A DNA stretch of 52,144 nt from Nostoc sp. LEGE 06077. Lineage in GTDB: Bacteria > Cyanobacteriota > Cyanobacteriia > Cyanobacteriales > Nostocaceae. Under the pieces are notes generated by a model. The model was not told the origin of the DNA. It ran no database searches and worked only from the letters and a program-made list of their open reading frames with translations. Below are positions 37,241-45,617 of this stretch, piece by piece. The translations under genes were made by a program, and so were the position numbers. The DNA is taken from the NCBI RefSeq assembly GCF_015207705.1, contig NZ_JADEWI010000048.1, positions 1 to 52,144 of the forward strand. Reading direction: 5' to 3'. How positions within the stretch are numbered: the first letter of the stretch is position 1; every line of letters starts with the position of its first letter.

Positions 37241-37429
37241 TCAAGTGCGGAAACGTCTTTTACCCTGCTTTTGTAAAGCAAGTTTTTTACGCTTGGATTT
37301 TTCAATAGGCGTTTCAAAGTGACGATGCTTCCTCATATCCTGAAAAATCCCCGCCTTGGAAACTTCTCGCTTAAATCTGCGTAAGGCTGATTCCAGGTGT
37401 TCATTTTCACCCACGATTATTTGGGTCAT
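37241..37429 (-). CDS. rpsU: 30S ribosomal protein S21
   Basis: 62 residues, basic throughout: [20 protein letters not shown], then [20 protein letters not shown] and [18 protein letters not shown]21 aids mRNA base-pairing during initiation on the small subunit. A full AGGAGGT lies 5 nt before the ATG. It starts 56 nt after the RNA-binding protein gene ends, the rbp-rpsU pairing known in cyanobacteria, and shares its direction. The pair was described as cold-regulated in Anabaena variabilis. Confidence 0.96.
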   Translation of the reverse strand: MTQIIVGENEHLESALRRFKREVSKAGIFQDMRKHRHFETPIEKSKRKKLALQKQGKRRFRT

Positions 37430-37485
37430 TTTACCTCCTACTCAATTGAACTTATCAATGGACTGAAAATTTCTGGTTTCAAAAC

Positions 37486-37800
37486 TTAGTAGCGTCCGCG
37501 TCCACCGCCACCACCACCACCGTATCCCCCCCGATTACCACCAGAGGAACCTCTATCTTCTCTGGGCTTGGCTTTGTTAACTTTTAGGTCACGACCCATC
37601 CATTCAGCACCATCAAGAGCTTCAATGGCAGCTGCTTCTTCAGCATCTGTTCCCATTTCCACAAAAGCGAAGCCACGCAGACGACCTGTTTCTCTGTCAG
37701 TGGGTACTTGAACCCGCTTTACCGTACCATATTCAGCAAAAACACCTTTAATATTATCTTCCGTAACGTCGTAAGAAAGGTTGCCTACATAAATTGACAT
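37486..37800 (-). CDS. RRM RNA-binding protein with glycine-rich tail
   Basis: 104 residues. A single RRM domain (1-80) has RNP2 IYVGNL and RNP1 RGFAFVEM, and a tail (about 83-104) is rich in Gly and Arg. These Rbp proteins are cyanobacterial homologues of plant glycine-rich proteins and accumulate in the cold, acting as RNA chaperones. Placed 56 nt upstream of rpsU on the same strand, so a shared transcript is likely. The leader upstream (37801-37900) is AT-rich and may hold the cold-responsive sequence; I cannot point to a particular element. Confidence 0.95.
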   Translation of the reverse strand: MSIYVGNLSYDVTEDNIKGVFAEYGTVKRVQVPTDRETGRLRGFAFVEMGTDAEEAAAIEALDGAEWMGRDLKVNKAKPREDRGSSGGNRGGYGGGGGGGRGRY

Positions 37801-38262
37801 CGATGTGTCTCCAAAATCATAAAAATGTGTAGAGATTTAAATTTCGGAGAAAAGTCTGTAAATACCAAAAGGGAAAAACCTATCAATACTAAAAACAAAA
37901 ATACTCACCGAATTAACTCTCGTTTTCTAGGATGACATAGAAGCTAATTCTTTGCATCTAGCCATAGGTTAATAGATGGTTAAGCAGCAATACAATAATG
38001 CTGTTATCGCTTCATTTTAAGCCAATATCCAGAAACTCATCTGAGATGTATGTCAGAAGGCTGGAGAAAAAGTCTTACTATTGCTGGCATTCAAGCTTTC
38101 AAATTGTCCTCACATATCTGACTACCGCTGTACTAATAGCGATCGCTGATGCCCTGATGACTATTACCCAACAATATACATAGCAGTCCGATTTGATTTT
38201 GATACGAATCTCCGTAAGGGCAGAACCTTCGCCCTTACATCATTTCTGGAGATATATATCTA
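37801..38262. other. Intergenic region upstream of rbp and downstream of the methyltransferase
   Basis: Contains the rbp promoter and leader. GTAAGGGC and GCCCTTAC (38214-38221 and 38231-38238) form an 8-bp hairpin that may end the minus-strand methyltransferase transcript. An ORF at 37998-38183 has composition and position that look like chance. Confidence 0.6.
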
Positions 38263-39150
38263 TTAAGTATGGCGTTTGGCAATACACATCAGCGACAGGG
38301 CTGCTTGTGATGAATTAGGATCGATCCCTGACAATAATTGAGCGCAGCGATACTTCCACTCAGACTGGCCATAATTACCCTGAAAAGTTTCTGTACCCAG
38401 CTGATGATTGTGAGGATAAGTGTTCACACTAAAGCCAAGTGGTTCCAGAATGGTGTGGAAAAGTTCTGATGTAACTCCATCACCCGGTCTGTGATGAACT
38501 TCCGTGGCTAATCCCCAACTTTGTTCTGCGGCGGAAGCGTGTCCGCCTCGTTTAATCAGCCGATATAGTCCCAAACGCAACTGCCATAACCACATCCCTA
38601 ATCCTTGAAAATTCCAAGCACTCAGATGCGGATCATGGTCTGTGATTAGGATTCCACCGGGACGAACTAAACGCGCTGCTTGGGCTAAAACCACACCCAT
38701 CTGCTCACAATGATGCAATGTCGCATTAAGCGCCACAATATCAGCAAACCCAGAGATAAACGGAAGGTTGTGGGCATCTGCTAGGACAGGTGTATAGCCA
38801 AGACTTTGAGCCATTTCTAGAGAACCATAACTCACATCCACACCAATGAGTAATTTTGGCTTTCCGCCAAGGGTGGCAAATAGATTACCTGGGCCACAAC
38901 CGATGTCTACCACGATTTTGTTATCCCAACTACCTGTAGCTGCCTGCCAACGAGATTTGAATATATCGTTACGGTGACAAGCTTCAAAGTAGTTTTTTGC
39001 CCATTCAGGATGCCCAAAATAGTAACTGTTAGCTTCAATTGCCGGAGTTTCGTTAGAGATAGAGTAAGTTAAAATGCTTTTTGCGTCTATATCAGCATCA
39101 ATATTAGAAGCAAGGTAAGGTTGTAGGTTTGGATATGCTGAAGTTTTGAT
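38263..39150 (-). CDS. Class I SAM-dependent methyltransferase, probable ATC start
   Basis: About 295 residues. The SAM site motif I, VVDIGCGPGNL, and the post-I acidic end LIGVDVSYGS are clear; DAHNLPFISGFADIVALN and VRPGGILITDHDP follow. No ATG, GTG or TTG in frame precedes motif I, except a GTG right at it (38913) that would delete half the fold. Upstream the frame stays open as IKTSAYPNLQPYLASNIDAD and later SYYFGHPEWAKNYFEACHRN, and a GGAGGA lies 6 nt before an ATC at 39148-39150. I therefore place the start there. The substrate is unknown; the gene is alone. Confidence 0.75.
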   Translation of the reverse strand: MKTSAYPNLQPYLASNIDADIDAKSILTYSISNETPAIEANSYYFGHPEWAKNYFEACHRNDIFKSRWQAATGSWDNKIVVDIGCGPGNLFATLGGKPKLLIGVDVSYGSLEMAQSLGYTPVLADAHNLPFISGFADIVALNATLHHCEQMGVVLAQAARLVRPGGILITDHDPHLSAWNFQGLGMWLWQLRLGLYRLIKRGGHASAAEQSWGLATEVHHRPGDGVTSELFHTILEPLGFSVNTYPHNHQLGTETFQGNYGQSEWKYRCAQLLSGIDPNSSQAALSLMCIAKRHT

Positions 39151-39156
39151 AACTAT

Positions 39157-39162
39157 TCCTCC
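39157..39162 (-). promoter_or_regulatory. Strong Shine-Dalgarno before the ATC start
   Basis: The minus strand reads AAAGGAGGAATAGTTATC. GGAGGA is followed by 6 nt and then the in-frame ATC (39148-39150). No ATG lies within 15 nt. This site decides the proposed start of the methyltransferase. Confidence 0.7.
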
Positions 39163-39586
39163 TTTTAGAGTTAAAAGCTGTTGAAATTGATGAACAAAAA
39201 TGTCATAAAGCTAAAAATTTAGCTTTGATTTTTGTATTTCGATAAATCGGATTTACCAGGGCTTAACTCTATATTTCCAGTGGTTGATAAAACCCAACAT
39301 TACTTAAATTTTCCCAATCAACTTATCCTGTTTTTTATGGGTTAGTCTTCCGTAAAAACTCGCAATCATAAGCTTTCATTATTTATGCGGAGATCTGATG
39401 AATTTAAGATAGAGGATTATTGAAATAAAATAAAAATTGGGAAAATTACTTGGTTTTTATGAATGTTGAATCTTATACCAAATTGGTAGTGAGAGTGAGA
39501 AGTAAGAATTATTATTGATTTTCCCAAGTTCATGAGATGCCTTTATCTGGGAAAATAACTTATGTCACATAACTACTAACTGAGTA
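39163..39586. other. AT-rich intergenic region between divergent genes
   Basis: About 420 nt between the methyltransferase and the alpha/beta hydrolase. Short direct repeats of GGGAAAATNACT occur near 39440 and 39551. No RNA gene or ORF is seen. Confidence 0.5.
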
Positions 39587-40384
39587 ATGCCCAAGGTTCA
39601 AGTTAACGGAATTGAATTATTTTATGAAATCAAAGGTACTGGTGAACCTTTGTTATTAATTGCTGGATTTATGTGCGATCGCTCTTATTGGTCGCTACTC
39701 TTACCATATCTTGTTTCCCAATATCAAGTAATTCGTTTCGACAATCGAGGTATCGGGCAAAGTTCTATTCCTAATAGCCCTTATAGCACTCAGCGAATGG
39801 CAAATGATGCAGCAGCATTGCTGGATATTTTGGGTATAAATCAAGTACATCTAGTAGGTCATTCAATGGGTGGTCAAATTGCCCAAGAATTAGCTTTACT
39901 ATATCCTCAAAAAATTAAAAGTCTCATTCTACTTGCTTCTTTAGCTAAAGGTGATCAGAGATTTAATAGTCTGATTGAAGCTTGGGGTGATCTTGCTACA
40001 ACAATCGATTTAAAGCTATATGAAAAACTCATATTTCCCTGGATATTTACTGATAATTTTTACTCTATCCCAGAAATGGTAGAGCAACTAATTGAGTGGG
40101 TAATTAACTATCCTTTTGCACCTACAGCACATGGCATCTACCATCAAAGCCGCGCAATTATCAACCATGACACAACAGATAGAATTCAACAGATTCATTG
40201 TCCAACTTTAGTCATGGTTGGACAACAAGATATTCTCACTCCTGTAAAATTCTCTGAGCAACTTGCTCAAGGTATTCCTCTCGCTGAATTACAAGTAATT
40301 GCACATGGTGGTCATGGATTTTTAATTGAATCAACAGAAGTAGTTACTCAAGCTATGCTGAAGTTTTTAGCAAAATTTCAGTAA
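39587..40384 (+). CDS. Alpha/beta hydrolase
   Basis: 265 residues of the classical fold with a nucleophile elbow GHSMGGQ (Ser93), acid in VGQQDILTP (about 217) and base in AHGGHGFL (about 247). The oxyanion region is GFMCDRSYW and FDNRGIGQSS is typical of the 3-oxoadipate enol-lactonase/esterase subgroup. No signal peptide. The substrate is not predictable and no pathway genes surround it. It lies upstream of a second methyltransferase on the same strand, about 330 nt away, so a joint operon is uncertain. Confidence 0.9.
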   Translation: MPKVQVNGIELFYEIKGTGEPLLLIAGFMCDRSYWSLLLPYLVSQYQVIRFDNRGIGQSSIPNSPYSTQRMANDAAALLDILGINQVHLVGHSMGGQIAQELALLYPQKIKSLILLASLAKGDQRFNSLIEAWGDLATTIDLKLYEKLIFPWIFTDNFYSIPEMVEQLIEWVINYPFAPTAHGIYHQSRAIINHDTTDRIQQIHCPTLVMVGQQDILTPVKFSEQLAQGIPLAELQVIAHGGHGFLIESTEVVTQAMLKFLAKFQ

Positions 40385-40714
40385 TGAGGTTTAATAGATG
40401 CTTATGTATTTCACATTTTATTAATTTAGATTTTGTTGAGGTGAGCAAATAGAGAAGATATACTTCATTTGCACAGTAATTGTTATTAACAATCCTAAAT
40501 GAGTTGTGAACAATCTTCTTTTTGACGAACCACAAAGAGCGCATAGACGCGATAGGGAAAGGCTTTGCCGAACGAGAACGCCTGACGACGAACCCGCAGG
40601 GTAGTACACAAAGAAGGATAATAAAAAGAGGGAAATGAATTTCACGAAGGATTTAAGATTGTTATATACTTAATAATTTAAATTACTGAATGCCTTATTA
40701 CTATTAGCTGAAAT
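40385..40714. other. Intergenic region with a dispersed-repeat insert
   Basis: At about 40525-40615 the sequence gaaccacaaag...gtacacaaagaagga is interrupted by a stretch ending gaacccgcagggtag, a common composite repeat type in Nostocales. No gene is supported here. Confidence 0.6.
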
Positions 40715-41554
40715 ATGGAAAACTTCAAGCAAACAATAGCTAACTTTTCTAATCAAGACCTGGAAGTACGAAAAAATTGGTATTCGCCAGCCGCAGATGC
40801 TTATAACAAAGCCAGACCCCGTTATCCACAAAATTTTATTGGGCAGGTTATCAAATTAGCTCAATTATCCACAGAATCAAAAATTTTAGAAGTAGGCTGT
40901 GGCCCGGCAACAGCAACAATTTCATTCGCTAAATTAGTTTATTCGATGCTCTGTTTAGAACCAAATCCATATTTTTTTGAGTTAGCTAAACAGAATTGCC
41001 AACCATACTCAAATGTAGAGATTCAAAATACATCCTTTGAAGAATGGATGTTAGAAGCTAATAAGTTTGATGCTGTATTGGCAGCAAGTTCTTTTCATTG
41101 GATACCACCAGAGGTAGGTTATCCAAAAGCAGCAAATGCTTTAAAAGAAAATGGTTATTTGATTTTATTGTGGAATAAAGAATTGCAACCTAATTATACA
41201 GTTTATCAAAGTTTATCTGAAGTTTATCAAAAACACGCGCCATCTCTTGACCGTTACGAAAGCTGGGAAAGACAACAAGAAATATTTAAAGGATTTGAGA
41301 GTATACTTGTTGATTCAGGTCAATTTAAAGATATACAATTTGGGCAAGTTACCTCTGAAGTGGTATATAGTACAGATGAATATTTAACACTGCTAAATAC
41401 TTATTCTCCATATCTAAAATTAGAGCCAGACACCAAAAAAGTGTTATTTGCTGAATTAAGTGAAAGAATAGATCATGACTTCGGTGGTAGTCTGCAACTT
41501 TCATACATATCGGCTTTTCATATTGGCAAAAAAAATAAAATTGCATTTATCTAA
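40715..41554 (+). CDS. Class I SAM-dependent methyltransferase
   Basis: 279 residues. Motif I is ILEVGCGPATATISFAKLV, followed by LEPNPYFFELAKQN; the motif II-III part is FDAVLAASSFHWIPPEVGYP and ALKENGYLILLWNKEL. The YNKARPRYPQNFIGQVIKLA beginning is typical of the Trm9/UbiE-like methyltransferase_11 group, small-molecule methyltransferases of unknown target. No membrane segment. It ends 9 nt before tmk, so the two may be translated from one transcript, though their functions are unrelated. Confidence 0.9.
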   Translation: MENFKQTIANFSNQDLEVRKNWYSPAADAYNKARPRYPQNFIGQVIKLAQLSTESKILEVGCGPATATISFAKLVYSMLCLEPNPYFFELAKQNCQPYSNVEIQNTSFEEWMLEANKFDAVLAASSFHWIPPEVGYPKAANALKENGYLILLWNKELQPNYTVYQSLSEVYQKHAPSLDRYESWERQQEIFKGFESILVDSGQFKDIQFGQVTSEVVYSTDEYLTLLNTYSPYLKLEPDTKKVLFAELSERIDHDFGGSLQLSYISAFHIGKKNKIAFI

Positions 41555-41563
41555 GTTATCAAC

Positions 41564-42193
41564 ATGAGTGGCAAATTAATTGTATTTGAAGGGGTAGAAG
41601 GCTGCGGTAAGACAACACAAATGCAGCTTTGTTGTCAGTGGTTGGAAAGTTTGGGTATTTCGGTAGTTGTCACTCGTGAACCAGGGGGAACAGAGTTAGG
41701 TTTAGATTTGCGACGTTTATTACTGGAGAAGTCTGAAGATAAACCAGTTGCAGCTGTGACTGAACTATTATTATACGCGGCCGATCGCGCCCAGCACGTC
41801 GAACAAGAACTCAAGCCTAATTTAGCCGCCGGAAAATATATCCTGTGCGATCGCTACATCGATTCTACCATTGCCTATCAAGGTTACGGTCGGGGTTTAA
41901 ATATGAGTTTAATTGAACAACTCAACTATATTGCGACAGCTGGCTTAACCAGTGACCTAACTATTTGGTTAGATGTCGATGTTGAGGTAGGACTCAGCCG
42001 CAAACGAGGAGACGCAGCAGGTTTAGACCGCATTGAACAAGAAGCGATCGCCTTTCATCGTCGTGTTCAGCAAGGATATAGCCAGTTAGCAGCAACACAC
42101 ACATCACGAATCGTACCGGTTGATGGCAGTTTGAATAAAGAAACTGTACATAGTTTAATTCAAAAAATTGTGCGCCAGCACTTGCAAATGTAA
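41564..42193 (+). CDS. tmk: Thymidylate kinase
   Basis: Phosphorylates dTMP to dTDP. 209 residues, with P-loop FEGVEGCGKTTQ (about 8-18), REPGGTELG, DRYIDSTIAYQGYGRG and the LID segment SRKRGDAAGLDRIEQE. It is full length. It starts 9 nt after the methyltransferase gene and is followed 154 nt later by holB; tmk and holB are commonly neighbours in bacteria. Confidence 0.97.
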   Translation: MSGKLIVFEGVEGCGKTTQMQLCCQWLESLGISVVVTREPGGTELGLDLRRLLLEKSEDKPVAAVTELLLYAADRAQHVEQELKPNLAAGKYILCDRYIDSTIAYQGYGRGLNMSLIEQLNYIATAGLTSDLTIWLDVDVEVGLSRKRGDAAGLDRIEQEAIAFHRRVQQGYSQLAATHTSRIVPVDGSLNKETVHSLIQKIVRQHLQM

Positions 42194-42347
42194 GCTGATG
42201 TTAGTTCAAGTTGGAAATTTTTTGGTGGAAATTGTCATTAGTCGTTTGTCAATAGGGTCAATTGGCTGACGCAGAGGCGTAGAGAGGATAGGGAATAGAA
42301 TACTTCCCTATTTCCCTCAAAAGGCTTAGTCAATCTACAATTGACTA

Positions 42348-43316
42348 ATGACTACTAATTTATTTGCACAACTTGTAGGACAACAACAAGCTATAGAATT
42401 GCTGACTGAAGCTGTGAAGCAAAATCGAGTTGCACCAGCCTATTTGTTTGTTGGTACAGATGGCATAGGCAGAAGTTTAGTAGCACGGTGTTTTATAGAG
42501 TTATTATTTTCTAGTGCTGTCGCAACCCATCTGGTTACATCTGTGCAGAATCGGGTGCGACAAGGGAATCATCCTGATTTGTTGTGGGTACAGCCAACAT
42601 ATCAATATCAAGGGCAAAGATTAACCGCCGCAGAAGCCACCGAGAAAAAACTCAAGCGTAAAGCACCACCTTTAATTCGGTTAGAACAAATTCGGGAAAT
42701 TACAGAATTTCTCAGCCGTCCCCCTTTAGAAGCACCGAGAAATATAGTGGTGCTAGAAGAAGCCCAAACAATGGCAGAACCCGCAGCAAATGCCCTACTG
42801 AAAACTTTAGAAGAACCAGGACAAGCAACCATCATTTTAATTGCACCTTCGCCTGAGTCTGTGTTGCCAACTTTGGTTTCGCGCTGTCAAAAGATTCCTT
42901 TTTATCGCTTAGATACGGCAGCTTTAACTCAGGTATTGATGCGAACAAATCATCAAGAAATTTTGCAGCATCCGGCTGTGTTGAATATAGCAGCTGGCAG
43001 TCCGGGAAGTGCGATCGCCTGTTACGAACAATTACAAGCTATTCTCCCTGAGTTACTCACAAACTTAACCTCAGCGCCGAAATCTTCTCGCCATGCTTTG
43101 GAGTTAGGTAAAAAAATTGACCAAGATTTAGATACAGAAGCACAACTGTGGTTAATTGATTATCTACAGCATTCCTATTGGCAGCAATGGCATCAACCGG
43201 GAATTATTAATCAACTAGAACAGGCACGTAAATCTCTCTTAGTTTACGCTCAACCACGTTTAGTTTGGGAATGTACTTTATTATCAGTGTATCAACAACG
43301 TAATATGCAAGATTAA
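42348..43316 (+). CDS. holB: DNA polymerase III delta-prime subunit
   Basis: 322 residues, a clamp-loader subunit. The P-loop-like segment is GTDGIGRS (36-43), with Arg where Walker A has Lys; delta-prime does not need ATPase activity, so this fits. The sensor-type SRC motif is seen in VSRCQKIPF and the LLKTLEEPGQATIILIAPSP segment is the standard SRH-type region. No zinc-binding Cys4 motif is present. It follows tmk in the usual order and stops 145 nt before tRNA-Cys, which faces the other way. Confidence 0.94.
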   Translation: MTTNLFAQLVGQQQAIELLTEAVKQNRVAPAYLFVGTDGIGRSLVARCFIELLFSSAVATHLVTSVQNRVRQGNHPDLLWVQPTYQYQGQRLTAAEATEKKLKRKAPPLIRLEQIREITEFLSRPPLEAPRNIVVLEEAQTMAEPAANALLKTLEEPGQATIILIAPSPESVLPTLVSRCQKIPFYRLDTAALTQVLMRTNHQEILQHPAVLNIAAGSPGSAIACYEQLQAILPELLTNLTSAPKSSRHALELGKKIDQDLDTEAQLWLIDYLQHSYWQQWHQPGIINQLEQARKSLLVYAQPRLVWECTLLSVYQQRNMQD

Positions 43317-43461
43317 AAGGTTTGTTTGATTCCGTGGGGTGAAGAGTTGCAGATGTTAGACAGCTTCAATGACATTTATTGAAGTATTTTGACATAATCT
43401 GATACATCTAGAAACAAGTCTCTCTTACCCCAGTAAAGGGTTTGAGTTGATTTTCCTTAAA

Positions 43462-43532
<71 letters not shown>

Positions 43533-43833
43533 GTATCCACGATTATTTATTATAGCAAGGTTTTATCCAAATTGAAAGGCTTTCCCGCTTCAATCAACCA
43601 AGAAGCAGCGTAATTATATATCTTGGTGGTTGACACCGTTGCAGAGCATTCATTAATCAGTTATTTTTATTGAAATAAAAAATAAAAATAATTGCTCTTA
43701 TTGGTAAGGATGAGTACAGTAAAATCAAGCCTTTAAATATAAAGTTGCGTGATCAGTTTTGCTCAGGATTGACTGAAAGAAGCAAAGTCAACAACTTGAA
43801 AAGCTTTAGGTGTAAATTTAAAATATTGCGCCT
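43533..43833. other. Intergenic region between tRNA-Cys and the Rrf2 gene
   Basis: AT-rich and without ORFs. It should contain the promoter of the tRNA (minus strand) and of the Rrf2 regulator (plus strand). No clear operator is seen. Confidence 0.5.
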
Positions 43834-44271
43834 GTGGAACTCTCTAACAAATCAGAATATGCACTTTTAGCCCTGATAGAACTAGCATCCTGCTACTCTA
43901 GTGGTGAATCTCTGCAAATTAAACAAATGGCAGAGTTACAAAATATACCAATTCGTTATCTAGAACAATTATTAGCAACTTTAAGGCGTGGCGGTCTGAT
44001 TAAAAGTATTCGTGGTGCCAAAGGTGGCTATGTTTTGGCACGAGAACCGTATAAAATCACTATATGGGATTGTTTTATTTGTATTGAAGGATTAGATGCG
44101 ATCGCTCCAGTATCCCATCAAAACTCCAAAAATACAGAAAATCAGGTAATTCAAGATGTTTGGCAAGAAGCTTGTCAAGCCGCCAATGCTGTTTTGCAAC
44201 AATACACACTACAAGATTTGTGTGAACGGCGAACTAGCCACAGACAAAAAGACCTGATGTACTATATCTAA
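43834..44271 (+). CDS. Rrf2-family transcriptional regulator
   Basis: 145 residues, GTG start at 43834 (MELSNKSEYALLALIELASC). A winged helix-turn-helix (IPIRYLEQLLATLRRGGLIK) and the wing SIRGAKGGYVLAREPYKIT are typical of Rrf2. The IscR [2Fe-2S] cysteines spaced C-x5-C-x5-C are absent; cysteines here are in WDCFICIEG, EACQAAN and DLCERR. It is close to the cyanobacterial Rrf2 protein Slr0846 of Synechocystis, judged from memory of its N-terminus. The target genes are unknown and it is single. Confidence 0.9.
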   Translation: MELSNKSEYALLALIELASCYSSGESLQIKQMAELQNIPIRYLEQLLATLRRGGLIKSIRGAKGGYVLAREPYKITIWDCFICIEGLDAIAPVSHQNSKNTENQVIQDVWQEACQAANAVLQQYTLQDLCERRTSHRQKDLMYYI

Positions 44272-44300
44272 TACAACAAGGGCAAATTCCTCATCTTTGT

Positions 44301-44738
44301 TTATTTAGGCTTTTTTTGTTGCGAAATTGCCAGAGTATAGTTATACTGCCCCTCAGATATTTCGCCTACATAGAGTGAGTACTTTCCAGCTCGCCAGTAA
44401 CCGGATAATTCTGGTTTGTTTCCAGAGTAGCTATCTGCTAAAACACAAAAGCGGCCGCTAGGCCCGTCAATTAATAATGTTGGCTGTCCTGGACTGTCAA
44501 CGCTTAATCGCATATAAGGCATTGACTCAGTAACTTGGATAATTTGGCTGGGTGTAGTAGAAATGTTACCGCAGTTACTATGAACAGTACCGCCAGATTT
44601 ACCATTTAAAACTAGCGGGTCTGATTGTAATTTGGCTGGAATGGGAATTGATGGTGCTTCTGCCCAGTTAGGCAGGATAATTCCCATACTCAGTACAAGA
44701 GAAACGGGAACAAATTTCAATAGTCTCAAAATTTTCAT
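44301..44738 (-). CDS. Exported small protein of unknown function
   Basis: 145 residues with a signal peptide (LLKFVPVSLVLSMGIILPNW then Ala-Glu-Ala). The mature part is rich in beta strands: SNCGNISTTPSQIIQVTES, MRLSVDSPGQPTLLIDGPSG, RFCVLADSYSG, ELSGYWRAGKYSLYVGEISE. The two cysteines could pair. This layout resembles pre-peptidase C-terminal (PPC)-like domains, but I do not claim the family. Convergent with the Rrf2 gene, 29 nt away. Confidence 0.75.
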   Translation of the reverse strand: MKILRLLKFVPVSLVLSMGIILPNWAEAPSIPIPAKLQSDPLVLNGKSGGTVHSNCGNISTTPSQIIQVTESMPYMRLSVDSPGQPTLLIDGPSGRFCVLADSYSGNKPELSGYWRAGKYSLYVGEISEGQYNYTLAISQQKKPK

Positions 44739-45213
44739 ATTAGTTAATGCTCCCGAATATTTGTAGAGCGATATTGATATAAATAGTCTGAATTAATAGA
44801 CGATAGCAATCCCTCAGTGTTCCTAAAACGAAGTATAAAATTTTATTAATGATGTTGTATGACTATATGGCTAAATATAAAAAAGAGATGAAGTCGCTGG
44901 TTTTAAATGGACAGAGAATTAGTGTTAATGGTAAAAAACTGTAGACTGATATTCTCATCGTGCTTATGCAGCAGAAGGCAGGAGGCAGAAGGCAGGGGGC
45001 AGGAGGAAAGAAGAATTTCTCTATTTAATTCTCCAGTTGTGTACCTCATTTAGTTGTCACCTGCTGTATTTTTCAACCAAGATGCCTATTTTCTGTCATT
45101 ACTCAGCTTTAGAAAAATCAAACATTCGTTAAAATCACAAACACAACCGCAAAAAGTTCGGATGTGATTGCTAACCTGTTGAACAAGTGTTTTAGCAGAG
45201 GTAGACAAGATTT
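44739..45213. other. Intergenic region with a GGCAGAA/GGCAGGA tandem repeat
   Basis: Between divergent genes. At 44966-45008 there are about six 7-bp units (gcagaag/gcaggag/gcagggg), the complement of the CCTGCCT family near 15540. No gene is seen. Confidence 0.7.
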
Positions 45214-45558
45214 ATGAATCCTCAACCTGAAGAAGATTGGCAGCAACGCCTCCAAAAGCTAGAGGCAGAGATTAATGCTGGGAGTGTAGAAGCGGAAAAA
45301 CCCAAAGAAACCAGACAGCAATCTCAGTTTAATTTTCTCAACTTTAAACCGTACTTCACTCGTTCGCAACTTTGGTTTCAAAGTTTATCTGGTACGGGAA
45401 AGCTGGTAGTTATGGGTGTAACGGTGCTATTGGGTTTGGCTGTGTTGCAAGCTGTGTTAAAACTTGTTACCTCGGCAATTAGTCTGGCAGTGTTGGCAGG
45501 GTTAGTGTATCTTGGATACAAATTTTTTATTTCTGATAGCTTTTCCCATAAGCAATAG
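45214..45558 (+). CDS. Small two-helix membrane protein of unknown function
   Basis: 114 residues. An acidic, coiled-coil-prone N-terminus (EEDWQQRLQKLEAEINAG) and a linker precede two membrane helices (GKLVVMGVTVLLGLAVLQAV and SAISLAVLAGLVYLGYKFFI). There are no catalytic motifs. It ends 59 nt before the RDD-pentapeptide gene and both read in one direction, so they may form an operon; the shared membrane theme suggests the small protein might act with it. Confidence 0.75.
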   Translation: MNPQPEEDWQQRLQKLEAEINAGSVEAEKPKETRQQSQFNFLNFKPYFTRSQLWFQSLSGTGKLVVMGVTVLLGLAVLQAVLKLVTSAISLAVLAGLVYLGYKFFISDSFSHKQ

Positions 45559-45617
45559 CACTCTATATTAATCACGCCATTCATGGCAAAACTATTACAT
45601 TTAAAGGGAATTATTCG

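Noticed and set aside
37998-38183. 61-residue ORF on the plus strand
   Set aside because: No ribosome-binding site or recognisable motif; position and composition fit chance in an AT-rich spacer.
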